NCBI GenBank assembly: GCA_013287135.1
Contig: JABDEK010000027.1
Span: 1 to 45,773 of the forward strand
From: Acidobacteriota bacterium
Lineage (GTDB): Bacteria; Acidobacteriota; Terriglobia; Acidiferrales; UBA7541
Direction: 5' to 3'
Length of the DNA stretch: 45,773 nucleotides
A program made the position numbers and the translations under genes. The notes under the pieces are model-generated. The model made no database searches and was not told where the DNA came from. It was given only the letters and a program-made list of their open reading frames with translations. Shown here piece by piece: positions 35,842-44,045 of the stretch (position 1 is its first letter; every line of letters begins with the position of its first letter).

Positions 35842-36182
35842 AAAAGAACTCCCAAGAACCGGCGGCCTGTGCAGATAATCATTTTCAGCTTCGGCTGTAT
35901 GTGGCGGGCCAAACGCCGAAGTCCGTGGCTGCCTTGTCCAATCTGAGGCGTATCTGCGCCACGCACCTGGACGGACGGTATCGCATAGAGGTAATAGATT
36001 TAATGAAGAACCCGCAACTGGCGCAGGGTGACCAGATCCTAGCCATACCCACGCTGGTACGTAACCTTCCAAAGCCAATACGCAAAATAATCGGTGACCT
36101 CTCGGATACCGAACGCGTCTTAATTGGGCTGGACCTCCGCGGCTTGCAAGTTAGCAAGGCGAACAAGAATGCGGGAGCTTAA
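35838..36182 (+). CDS. kaiB: KaiB-like protein 1
   Basis: A 114-residue thioredoxin-like-fold protein. [43 protein letters not shown] and [19 protein letters not shown] match cyanobacterial KaiB almost throughout. A 17-residue polar N-terminal extension precedes the fold. In clocks KaiB binds the KaiC first ring and counteracts phosphorylation. Its start overlaps the kaiC stop (ATGA), and kaiB2 follows with a small overlap. Confidence 0.92.
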   Translation: MKKNSQEPAACADNHFQLRLYVAGQTPKSVAALSNLRRICATHLDGRYRIEVIDLMKNPQLAQGDQILAIPTLVRNLPKPIRKIIGDLSDTERVLIGLDLRGLQVSKANKNAGA

Positions 36183-36525
36183 TTTGAAACCCAAATCTGA
36201 AGCGAAGAATTCAAGCACACGCTCGCGCAAGTCGCTCGCTTCCAAAAAGATGTACCGATTGCGCTTGTACGTCACCGGTCAAACCCCTCGTTCCGCCTCC
36301 TCTTTGCAAAACCTGAAAGACGTTTGCGATGAATACCTGGCGGGAAGATTCGAGCTCGACGTGGTCGATATTTATCAGCAACCCGAACTAGCGCGCGAAG
36401 CACAAATTATTGCAGCTCCCACTTTAATAAAAATGCTCCCTCTGCCTTTACGCAAGCTCGTCGGCGACCTCTCCAACCGGAAACAAGTAATGATCGGACT
36501 GGATATAAAGGACGAAAAGGCATAG
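36169..36525 (+). CDS. kaiB: KaiB-like protein 2
   Basis: A 118-residue KaiB paralogue: [68 protein letters not shown]. It has a longer, Lys/Ser-rich N-terminal tail (about 35 residues). Start choice is open: ATG 36169 overlaps kaiB1 by 14 bases, while TTG 36184 has GGGAG six bases upstream and starts just after the kaiB1 stop. The two KaiB copies differ widely, so this is not a recent duplication. It ends four bases before the kinase gene. Confidence 0.88.
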   Translation: MRELNLKPKSEAKNSSTRSRKSLASKKMYRLRLYVTGQTPRSASSLQNLKDVCDEYLAGRFELDVVDIYQQPELAREAQIIAAPTLIKMLPLPLRKLVGDLSNRKQVMIGLDIKDEKA

Positions 36526-36529
36526 TGGT

Positions 36530-38227
36530 ATGTTGCCCCGCAAAAAACCCGCTAAGGTTTCCAAGAAAAAATCCTCAGGGGCTCGCAATAAAGTTTTACG
36601 GGCTCGTGTGCAGGAGCTTGAAGACACGCTGATGGCAATTCGCCAGGGTACTGTGGACGCTCTCGTAATCAGCGCGCCGACCGGTGACCAGGTATTTACG
36701 TTACAAGGGGCCGAGCATCCCTACCGAGTGCTGGTGGAGACAATCAACGAAGGTGCCGCTACGCTCGATGCCGAAGGCACAGTGCTCTATGCCAATACGC
36801 GTTTCGCACAGTTTCTGAATGTCCCTCTTGAGAAGTTTATTGGCGCGCCACTGCAGAGCCATGTTCCGCCGTCTGCTCACGAAAAGCTCTGGGGTTTAAT
36901 CCAGGAAAGTCTAAGTGAAAATATAAAAGGCGAAATTAGTCTTGAAACTGAAGAAGGCCGTCCTCGCCTAATCCAATTTTCCTTAAGCGCCGTGAAGAGT
37001 TCCATTCCGCAAACCATTTGCGTTGTGGCTACGGAATTGACGGAGTTGGCAGAAGCGAACGAAGCTCTAAAAGCTAATGGAGAAGCGCTTCGCCAACTTT
37101 CCAGCCGGCTGCTTCAGCTTCAAGACGAAGAACGGCGGCACATTGCTCGCGACCTTCACGACATTACCGGCCAGAAGCTTGCCTTTCAGTCCATCGTATT
37201 ATCTCAACTGAACAATGCGGCAACCGATCCCGCCACTAAGATCGCCGTGGCCGAATGCCAACAGTTGACGAGCCAGGTCAGCGAAGAAATCCGGACTCTT
37301 TCATATCTCTTGCATCCGCCGCTGCTTGATGAGCTTGGCCTTTCATCGGCCGTGCATTGGTACACGCAAGGGTTCGAAAAACGCACCGGAATCCATGTTG
37401 AAGTGGACATCGCTCGCGATTTTCCGCGTCTGCCTGCGGATGTGGAAACCACGTTGTTCCGCATCATTCAGGAAAGCCTAACCAACGTCCACCGTTACGC
37501 GGGGAGCCCCACCGCGTTCATACATGTTTTGCGCGTTGACGCGGAAGTGAAACTGCAGATCGGCGACCACGGGAAGGGAATTCGAGCGGACATTCTGAAG
37601 TCGTCTCGCAACTCGGTTGCCCCGTTGGGAGTCGGCATTCAGGGTATGAAAGAACGCATGCGTCAACTTTCGGGACGCTTGGAAGTAACTTCACGGCCGA
37701 ATCAGGGAACGGTAGTAACCGCCACTTTGCCCATCCGCGAGCAACGGGCTGAATCCGGTACATCTGATGGACGCCCGGGCCAGCGGTCATTCAAGTCCAA
37801 CGGCGATGTCCTGGCGGACAGCGGGCCTCGAAGTCGAATTCTAATTGCCGACGACCACGAAGTGTTGCGGCGAGGCATACGAACCATGCTCGAGTCTGAA
37901 AAGAATTGGGAGGTTTGTGGTGAAGCATTCGATGGTCAAGAGGTCGTCGAGAAAGCGATTGCGCTGAGCCCCGACCTGATCATCCTCGATATAAACATGC
38001 CCGTCCTCAACGGAGTTGCAGCCGTGCGGAAGATATTATGTGAACGTCCAAAAACGCGGATCCTGGTTTTCAGTGTTCACGAATCGGATCAGACCATTCG
38101 CGAGATTCTTTCGTCTGGCGCGCATGGATATTTATCCAAGACGAAAGCCGGAGAGGAGTTAGTACAGGTAGTGAAACTGCTTCTGAGCGGCAAAACGTTC
38201 TATCCAGAAAAAGCGGCTGCAAATTAG
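36530..38227 (+). CDS. PAS histidine kinase fused to a receiver domain, Kai-linked
   Basis: A 565-residue soluble hybrid. Order: basic N-terminus, short coiled coil (VQELEDTLMAIRQGTVDALVIS), PAS domain (about 62-175), HisKA_3-type phosphoacceptor (ERRHIARDLHDITGQ, His210), NarL-type ATPase domain (about 300-410; ESLTNVHRYAG, DHGKGIRAD, GIQGMKERM), a linker, then a receiver domain (about 436-557; DDHE, Asp487 in IILDINMP, Lys in SKTKAGEE). The chain stops where the LuxR-type DNA-binding helix-turn-helix of a NarL regulator would begin. So output must pass to another protein. Last gene of the kaiC-kaiB-kaiB operon and its probable signal output or input. Confidence 0.9.
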   Translation: MLPRKKPAKVSKKKSSGARNKVLRARVQELEDTLMAIRQGTVDALVISAPTGDQVFTLQGAEHPYRVLVETINEGAATLDAEGTVLYANTRFAQFLNVPLEKFIGAPLQSHVPPSAHEKLWGLIQESLSENIKGEISLETEEGRPRLIQFSLSAVKSSIPQTICVVATELTELAEANEALKANGEALRQLSSRLLQLQDEERRHIARDLHDITGQKLAFQSIVLSQLNNAATDPATKIAVAECQQLTSQVSEEIRTLSYLLHPPLLDELGLSSAVHWYTQGFEKRTGIHVEVDIARDFPRLPADVETTLFRIIQESLTNVHRYAGSPTAFIHVLRVDAEVKLQIGDHGKGIRADILKSSRNSVAPLGVGIQGMKERMRQLSGRLEVTSRPNQGTVVTATLPIREQRAESGTSDGRPGQRSFKSNGDVLADSGPRSRILIADDHEVLRRGIRTMLESEKNWEVCGEAFDGQEVVEKAIALSPDLIILDINMPVLNGVAAVRKILCERPKTRILVFSVHESDQTIREILSSGAHGYLSKTKAGEELVQVVKLLLSGKTFYPEKAAAN

Positions 38228-38486
38228 TCGAGCTGCAAACTTCTTTCATTTTTTTCAGCCATCGTGCGTCGCGAGCGTCTAATTTCGGGCTGTAAGTGTC
38301 CAGAGTCGCGGAGGTTAATCGAAATTTAACTACAGCAACTCGGCCTCAGCTCTACAGGTTTCCCCGCATGGCGAATTCACTTAAAAGAACCCTATAGTAC
38401 GCCGCCATCAGAATGGCGCCTGCTTTTAGCCATTTGCGCCGATTGGCATCGAAACTAGATGGAATCGCACGAAGGAGAAAAGCTCC

Positions 38487-38642
38487 ATGCTCAGGACCAT
38501 TCTCATTGTTATCATTGTGTTGTTACTGCTCGGATCGTTGCCGACTTGGCCGTATAGCGCGGGCTGGGGCTACTATCCAAGCGGTGGCCTCGGACTCATC
38601 CTCATCATTCTAGTCATACTTATACTCGCAGACCGTTTATAA
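38487..38642 (+). CDS. DUF3309-type small membrane protein
   Basis: A 51-residue protein of two hydrophobic helices around a conserved turn, LLLLGSLPTWPYSAGWGYYP then SGGLGLILIILVILIL. The L-P-x-W-P-Y-S-x-G-W-G-Y-x-P-S-G-G-L-G pattern is the DUF3309 signature. AAGGAG is nine bases upstream of the ATG. Short membrane proteins of this type often sit near stress genes; function unknown. It lies alone between the Kai operon and the Ku gene. Confidence 0.85.
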   Translation: MLRTILIVIIVLLLLGSLPTWPYSAGWGYYPSGGLGLILIILVILILADRL

Positions 38643-38746
38643 CCCTTTAACGTCGGCTCGCGCACAGAAGCATTGACGCGCCCGGTCTCTGGCGTTAGTC
38701 TCGCTGCAGAACGAGCGCGGTGCTCCAACCCCTTTGGGAGTGATAT

Positions 38747-39592
38747 ATGCCCAGTTCAACTTGGAAAGGCTATTTGACGTTTGGCCTCATCTCGATTCCT
38801 ATTCGGCTTTCACCTGCTGCGCGCACAGAGCGAATTAGCTTCAATCAGTTGCATAAAGTCTGCCACGCTCGACTGAAGCAGCCTTTATTCTGCCCGACGT
38901 GCGATCGAATGGTAGAGCGTTCTGAAATAGAAAAGGGCTACGAGTACGAAAAGGGGCAGTACCTTCTCTTCTCCCAGGAAGAACTGGACGAAGTTGAGCC
39001 GGAAACCGCGCGAACAATGGATATCCTCGAATTCGCCAAGCTCGACGAAATTGATCCCGTCTATTTCGACGCATCCTATTACGTAATTCCAGAAGAACCG
39101 GGGCAGCGGGCCTATCAGCTTCTAATGGAAGCTATGGAGAAATCCGGGTACGCGGGGATCGCGAAAATCGCTATGCACAACCGGGAATACATCGTGATCA
39201 TTCGTCCGCGCGAGCGTGGCCTCACGCTTCACACCATGTTTTATAACAACGAGATTCGTCCTGCCGCTGAATACGGTCACACCGACAAGGCTCAGATTAA
39301 GGAACAGGAACGCACGCTCGCTGAGCAACTCATCGAGAGTCTGGCAGCCCCTTTTGAACCCGGCAAATACCAGGATACTTACCAGAGTAGTTTGCAGGAG
39401 TTGATTGATGCCAAGGCCAGCGGCCGCAAGATCGCGGTCGTCCCGCGTGCAGCCTCCAAAACGCCAGTGATAGATTTAATGGAAGCGCTGAAGAAGAGTC
39501 TCGCGAACAAAACAGCTGTGGCTGCTGAAAAGAAGCCCACGGTTGTTCGCGCCTCGAAAACTGAAAGAAAACAGGGAAGAAAGGCGGGATGA
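38747..39592 (+). CDS. ku: Ku-like DNA end-binding protein (non-homologous end joining)
   Basis: A 281-residue bacterial Ku protein that rings DNA double-strand ends as a homodimer and recruits LigD. It begins WKGYLTFGLISIPIRL and shows FNQLHKVCHARLKQPLFCPTC, KGYEYEKGQYLLFSQEELD, AYQLLMEAMEKSGYAGIAK and QLIESLAAPFEPGKYQDTY. The C-terminal 40 residues are Lys/Arg-rich, as in Ku proteins with an extra DNA-binding tail. No ligD gene is in the window, so the partner ligase must be elsewhere. GGGAG is six bases before the ATG. A hairpin overlaps the stop codon. Confidence 0.95.
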   Translation: MPSSTWKGYLTFGLISIPIRLSPAARTERISFNQLHKVCHARLKQPLFCPTCDRMVERSEIEKGYEYEKGQYLLFSQEELDEVEPETARTMDILEFAKLDEIDPVYFDASYYVIPEEPGQRAYQLLMEAMEKSGYAGIAKIAMHNREYIVIIRPRERGLTLHTMFYNNEIRPAAEYGHTDKAQIKEQERTLAEQLIESLAAPFEPGKYQDTYQSSLQELIDAKASGRKIAVVPRAASKTPVIDLMEALKKSLANKTAVAAEKKPTVVRASKTERKQGRKAG

Positions 39593-39600
39593 CCCGCCTT
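39581..39600 (+). terminator. hairpin across the Ku stop codon
   Basis: AAGGCGGG at 39581-39588 pairs perfectly with CCCGCCTT at 39593-39600; the four-base loop ATGA holds the stop codon TGA. The bases after it (ATTCTCT) are only weakly T-rich. It may be a terminator or a 3' stabilising hairpin. Confidence 0.5.
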
Positions 39601-39703
39601 ATTCTCTGTGCCATTCGTTAGGCCGGATTGCAGCAGACTTGCCCTCTGAAGGCGACGGCAGCGCAGAATATCTCTTCCTCTTAGGCGTTGGTTTGGATTC
39701 CAT

Positions 39704-40234
39704 ATGCCACGTGACTTATCCGATAAAGCGAAAAGAAACCCCACGCAGTACAACATCGAAGCTATCGCGAAACTGGAACAAGATGCGCTTGAGCGGCGAA
39801 CGGCAGCCGAACGTCTAAGCGAAGCCATTGCCAAATTCATCGGCAGCGCAACTTTCCTGTTATTGCAAATTCTTCTTGTGCTGGCTTGGATCGCGATTAA
39901 TTTAAATCTGATTCCTGGCGTAAAGGCTTTCGATCCGTTTCCATTCGGCGTACTAGCTGTGGTCGTTTCGTCAGAGAGTGTGGTGCTCACTATTTTTGTG
40001 TTAATTAGCCAGAATCGCATGACGCGCCAAGCCGAAAGGCGCTCTCACCTAGATCTTCAGGTCAGCATGCTCGCGGAGCAGGAACTTACGACCATGCTGG
40101 AGATGCAACAGAAAATGTGTCAACACATGGGTGTCGATGTAGCTTCGTCGAAGCAGGAGCTGCAAGGTTTCGCTAACGCCACTGATGTCCATAAGTTAGC
40201 CAGTGAATTAGAGGACAAACTTCCTGAACAGTAG
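39704..40234 (+). CDS. DUF1003 membrane protein
   Basis: A 176-residue protein. The N-terminal 50 residues are polar and charged, followed by two membrane helices (ATFLLLQILLVLAWIAINLNLIPG and GVLAVVVSSESVVLTIFVLISQ) with the FDPFPFG loop between, typical of DUF1003. The third part is a helical cytoplasmic tail (RQAERRSHLDLQVSMLAEQELTTMLEMQQ). Function of the family is not established. It stands between Ku and the DUF892 gene on the same strand; no clear ribosome site. Confidence 0.85.
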   Translation: MPRDLSDKAKRNPTQYNIEAIAKLEQDALERRTAAERLSEAIAKFIGSATFLLLQILLVLAWIAINLNLIPGVKAFDPFPFGVLAVVVSSESVVLTIFVLISQNRMTRQAERRSHLDLQVSMLAEQELTTMLEMQQKMCQHMGVDVASSKQELQGFANATDVHKLASELEDKLPEQ

Positions 40235-40244
40235 TCTCCCCTAG

Positions 40245-40264
40245 GCCGTACTACGGCAATCTGT
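40245..40264 (+). terminator. weak terminator-like dyad after DUF1003
   Basis: GCCGTA-C-TACGGC (40245-40257) forms a short stem and is followed by a T-rich run reading TCTGTTTTT. It starts 11 bases after the DUF1003 stop. The stem is only five to six base pairs, so function is uncertain. Confidence 0.35.
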
Positions 40265-40429
40265 TTTTCCTTCTAATGACATCACCTTATGGCCCGCCTC
40301 TGGGCCGCTACGTATCCTCCTTGCTGCGCACCGGCCCCGCTGAAATGTGGTGTGCGCCCTTGAATTAGCGGCGCATCGGCGCGCGAAAGAAATTTTGAAT
40401 GGCAATTAAACTTTACAAGGAGACTCATC

Positions 40430-40987
40430 ATGGAACACAAAGCCCTAAAGGAACTATTTGTTGACGAATTGAAAGATCTCTATAGCGCTGAAAATCAGCT
40501 CATCAAGACCCTGCCGAAAATGGTCAAGGCTGCCACCTCCGACGACCTTCGCGCCGGATTCGAACACCATTGGGAGCAAACGAAAGAGCATGCTCGCCGC
40601 ATTGAGGAGATTTGCAACGAGCTCGGCGAAAAACCGAGCGGCAAGAAGTGCGCCGGCATGGAAGGACTCATTGAAGAAGGCCGGGAAATGATGGATGAGT
40701 ACGAAGACGATGTGTTGGACGCAGCCATGATTTCTGCCGCCCAACGCGTAGAGCACTACGAAATCGCGGCCTACGGCACAGTTCGCACATATGCCGAGCT
40801 ACTTGGCCACAATCGAGCCGTTGAACTTCTCGAGGAAACTCTGGAAGAAGAGAAAGAAACGGACCAGAAGTTGACCGAACTCGCGGGCGCCATCAACGTG
40901 GAGGCCGCAAACGCTGAGGGTTCCGACGAAGTTGAGGAAGAAGACGCCAACACCCGCAGACAGAAATCCAGAGCTGCGCGCGCCTAA
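40430..40987 (+). CDS. YciE/YciF-like ferritin-fold protein (DUF892)
   Basis: A 185-residue four-helix protein beginning LKELFVDELKDLYSAENQL, the DUF892 signature, with further metal-ligand-like acidic and His positions (EHHWEQTKEHARRIEE, AQRVEHYEIAAYGTVRTYAELLG, EETLEEEKETDQKLTELA). The tail after residue 160 is acidic then basic. Members are induced by osmotic and other stress in enteric bacteria and have a ferritin-like fold with a putative di-metal site. AAGGAG is seven bases before the ATG. A long hairpin follows the stop. No nearby partner. Confidence 0.9.
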   Translation: MEHKALKELFVDELKDLYSAENQLIKTLPKMVKAATSDDLRAGFEHHWEQTKEHARRIEEICNELGEKPSGKKCAGMEGLIEEGREMMDEYEDDVLDAAMISAAQRVEHYEIAAYGTVRTYAELLGHNRAVELLEETLEEEKETDQKLTELAGAINVEAANAEGSDEVEEEDANTRRQKSRAARA

Positions 40988-41005
40988 TAATTAAAGTTGA
41001 TCGCG

Positions 41006-41045
41006 GGGGAGCTTCGGTAAAAGCAAGTCACGATCGAAGCTCCCC
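41006..41045 (+). terminator. long inverted repeat after the DUF892 gene
   Basis: GGGGAGCTTCG at 41006-41016 pairs exactly with CGAAGCTCCCC at 41035-41045 around an 18-base loop. It starts 18 bases after the stop. No T-tract follows, so it is either a non-canonical terminator or a 3' mRNA-protecting element. Confidence 0.5.
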
Positions 41046-41161
41046 GACGCCAATCATTTTCTACCACTCCAGAACTCCGCTGTCCGTAAGGGTCTTTTTG
41101 TGCCATCCTTTGGAGTCCTGTCAGTACTCAGCACATCAAATAACTAAGAGATTTCGAAGGC

Positions 41162-42445
41162 ATGGAGCGACATCGAATAGTTATTCTCGGCGGCGGTTTC
41201 GGCGGGCTAAGTGCTGCGCACGCGCTGAAAAACGCCCCTGTAGAAGTAACTCTCCTCGATCGCTGCAATTACCATCTTTTTCAACCGCTTCTGTACCAAG
41301 TGGCCACAGGCTCTCTTTCTCCGGCGAATATCGCTGCTCCGTTGCGGCAAATTCTGCGACGTCGGAAAAACACGAAAGTGTTGCTGGCGGAAGCGGTGGA
41401 CATAGACGCCACCAACCGCCGCGTTATCTTAAGCGATGGCGAAGTGCCGTACGACACCCTGATCGTCGCCACCGGGTCCACGCACCAATATTTCGGCCAC
41501 GACGAATGGGAACAATTTGCGCCTGGTTTGAAAACGGTGGAAGACGCCACCGCCATGCGGCGTCGCATTCTTCTCGCTTTTGAAGCCGCTGAACGAGAAC
41601 CGGACCCTGCGAAGCTCAAGTCCTGGATGACGTTTGTAATTGTCGGCGGCGGGCCTACTGGCGCTGAATTGGCGGGTGCTCTCGGCGAAATTGCTCATGA
41701 CACGCTTACGCACGATTTTCGCGACATCGATCCATCGCAAACGCAGATCATTTTAGTCGAAGGAACTGATCGCGCTCTCCCCACCTATCCGCCGAAGCTT
41801 TCCGAAGCTGCGCGCAAAATGCTTGTGCGTTTGGGCGTAACCGTTCGCACTGGAGCAATGGTCACCGACGTGAAGGCCGATTCCGTCACTATTCGCGACG
41901 GCGATCGCACAGAGTCGATACCAACTCGTACAGTTCTCTGGGCCGCCGGCGTTTTAGCTTCTCCTTTAGGAATTATCCTTTTTAAGAAAGCTGACGCACC
42001 CGTCGACAAACTCGGCCGCGTGCTCGTAAGTCCGGATCTGAGCGTCCCCGGACATCCTGAAATTTTTGTTATCGGCGACCTTGCCAATTTCAGCCACCAA
42101 ACCGGCAAACCGCTTCCAGGTGTCGCCCAACCGGCCATTCAGCAAGGCCACTACGTGGGGAAAGTAATTCGGGCGCGTCTGCAGAACAAGAAATTGTCGC
42201 CGTTTCACTACTTCGATAAGGGAAATCTGGCTACTATCGGTCGAGGCGCTGCAGTGGCAGATTTAAACTGGCTCCAAATTTCGGGGCTGCCTGCGTGGCT
42301 GATTTGGATCTTCATCCATCTGTTATACATCGTACAATTTCAGAACCGTCTGCTAGTTTTGCTCCAGTGGGCTTGGCTTTACATTACGTTCGATCGCTCC
42401 GCGCGTTTAATCACGGGTGAAAATCCGCTTCCCCTAGATCTGTGA
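41162..42445 (+). CDS. ndh: type II NADH:quinone oxidoreductase (NDH-2)
   Basis: A 427-residue single-subunit flavoprotein that passes electrons from NADH to the quinone pool without pumping protons. The FAD motif GGGFGG is near the start, the second dinucleotide motif GGGPTGAELAGALGE is near residue 163, and VFVIGDLANF-type ligand of FAD lies near residue 300. LLYQVATGSLSP and GVAQPAIQQGHYVGK are family hallmarks. The last 60 residues include hydrophobic helices (LIWIFIHLLYIVQF) that bind the membrane. It stands alone, convergent with the DUF2252 gene, stops 9 bases apart. Confidence 0.92.
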   Translation: MERHRIVILGGGFGGLSAAHALKNAPVEVTLLDRCNYHLFQPLLYQVATGSLSPANIAAPLRQILRRRKNTKVLLAEAVDIDATNRRVILSDGEVPYDTLIVATGSTHQYFGHDEWEQFAPGLKTVEDATAMRRRILLAFEAAEREPDPAKLKSWMTFVIVGGGPTGAELAGALGEIAHDTLTHDFRDIDPSQTQIILVEGTDRALPTYPPKLSEAARKMLVRLGVTVRTGAMVTDVKADSVTIRDGDRTESIPTRTVLWAAGVLASPLGIILFKKADAPVDKLGRVLVSPDLSVPGHPEIFVIGDLANFSHQTGKPLPGVAQPAIQQGHYVGKVIRARLQNKKLSPFHYFDKGNLATIGRGAAVADLNWLQISGLPAWLIWIFIHLLYIVQFQNRLLVLLQWAWLYITFDRSARLITGENPLPLDL

Positions 42446-42454
42446 ATCGGTTTT

Positions 42455-43885
42455 TCAGACGTTAGGATCCTCGCTGGCGCGTAGTCGTCCCGATTTAATC
42501 GCTTTCACCAGGACTTCATGATCGCGCTCGGTCTGCCCTGCGTACCTAATCGCAAATTTTGCGATGGCGCGATCGAGCGTATCTTTCTTTCCGGCATATC
42601 CTCCAATTTGCGCCGCATCGCCCGTACGCGCGTGCCCTCGCGCAAGCACCCATCCGCAAACTTCCACATATTCCTGCCAGCATGTCTTCGTAATCCGCTC
42701 GAGCGGAACTGACATCTTCATGTCGCGAAGCTGCCTGAAATAATAGTCATGACCTTCGTCGTCGCGCGTCCAGCCCAGAAATACATCGCTTGCTGATTGC
42801 AGCATGCGTTGCCCAGTCACCACTCGCTCGCCCTGATTCAGATACCGGCTCTTCGCGGTGTAAGGCTGCAGCACCGAAGCATGCGCTTCTTTGAATTGGA
42901 GAAACAACGGATCGTTCTTTCCCGCCATCATCAACATCACTGCGCAACGTGTTCCCACACTTCCCACGCCCACCACTTTGCGCGCAATATCGACGATTTG
43001 GTAGCGGTCCAGAATCACACGCCGCTCTTCGGGCAGCGTCAGTCTATAACGGTGAAACATATCGCGCACATGTCTACTGGCTTTGCCGTAGTTGCGCGGA
43101 TGATACATCAAGGGCAGCTTATCGATAATTCGTATGCGACCTTTTTCTAGGTCTGTGATTCGTGGAAAAATGTGTTCGGCCGTTTGCAAACGCGCCTCTT
43201 GCTCGATTTCCTCCCAACGTTTTTTGTCGCGTGCCGTCTTTGCGTCATACACCAAAATCTCGGCATCAATGTGCGAGTACCACGCATCGATCGCGCGCAT
43301 CCGCGCATACACCCGCATATGCTTGCGATAAGAAGCTACCATTTGGCGTACAGTGTCAGAGCATTGACGACTACTCTCGCCTCTGTCGCCACCCGCCAGG
43401 ACAATACTCGCTGCCAGTCGTTTCAAGTCCCATTCCCAAGGAGCCGGAAGCGTCTCGTCGAAATCATTGATATCGAAAACGAGCCGGCGTTCGGGCGAAC
43501 CGAATCCCCCAAAATTAAGGACGTGGCAATCGCCGCAAGCCTGCACACGGATACCTGTCACGGGTGTTCGCGCCAGGTCAAACGCCATCAAAGCCGCCGC
43601 GCCGCGGAAAAACCCAAATGGCGAACGCCGCATTCGGGCATAGCGAATTGGTAATAGCTCCGGCAGTCGTCCCCGGTCCGACTCCTTTAATAGCTCTATA
43701 GGGTCGGGGCGATTCGGTGTGGGTTTCCATTTCGCATGGGAGGCTCGCGGAACTTTTTCGCGCAAAGCTCTGCCCGCCGCCATACGCTGCTTTACAGTCG
43801 GACCCACTAAGCTCGATGCGCCTCGATCGTTGGCCGCATCCCTCTTTCGTTCGGATTCTGTTTTGATGTCGTTGGTATTTTTCAC
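42455..43885 (-). CDS. DUF2252 family protein
   Basis: A 476-residue cytoplasmic protein. Family hallmarks are RYARMRRSPFGFFRGAAALMAFDLA, GIRVQACGDCHVLNFGGFGSPERRLVFDINDFDE and PWEWDLKRLAASIVLAGGDRG, plus VGVGSVGTRCAVMLM and GQRMLQSASDVFLGW. The GDCHVLNFG and FDINDFDE motifs resemble the catalytic and metal-binding loops of aminoglycoside-kinase-like proteins, so a kinase-fold enzyme is possible (inference). GTG start at 43885 with AGGA four bases upstream. Substrate unknown. Convergent with the NDH-2 gene. Confidence 0.88.
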   Translation of the reverse strand: MKNTNDIKTESERKRDAANDRGASSLVGPTVKQRMAAGRALREKVPRASHAKWKPTPNRPDPIELLKESDRGRLPELLPIRYARMRRSPFGFFRGAAALMAFDLARTPVTGIRVQACGDCHVLNFGGFGSPERRLVFDINDFDETLPAPWEWDLKRLAASIVLAGGDRGESSRQCSDTVRQMVASYRKHMRVYARMRAIDAWYSHIDAEILVYDAKTARDKKRWEEIEQEARLQTAEHIFPRITDLEKGRIRIIDKLPLMYHPRNYGKASRHVRDMFHRYRLTLPEERRVILDRYQIVDIARKVVGVGSVGTRCAVMLMMAGKNDPLFLQFKEAHASVLQPYTAKSRYLNQGERVVTGQRMLQSASDVFLGWTRDDEGHDYYFRQLRDMKMSVPLERITKTCWQEYVEVCGWVLARGHARTGDAAQIGGYAGKKDTLDRAIAKFAIRYAGQTERDHEVLVKAIKSGRLRASEDPNV

Positions 43886-44045
43886 GGATCCTGGCTGCCA
43901 GTTGTTTGCTTATGCGCGATTGCCGTTCCGGCCTTCCTGGAAGGCGAGCGCAATTCTCTGCTTGAACGTGCGCGCGCGTCAAGGTTAGTCGCGACCTTCT
44001 GAATTTCCTCGTGGAATAAAGAAAGAATGCTCGGAACGCGAGAGA

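Noticed and set aside
43886..44045. A small gene between DUF2252 and PAP2
   Set aside because: The frames there overlap the DUF2252 start or lack ribosome sites and motifs.
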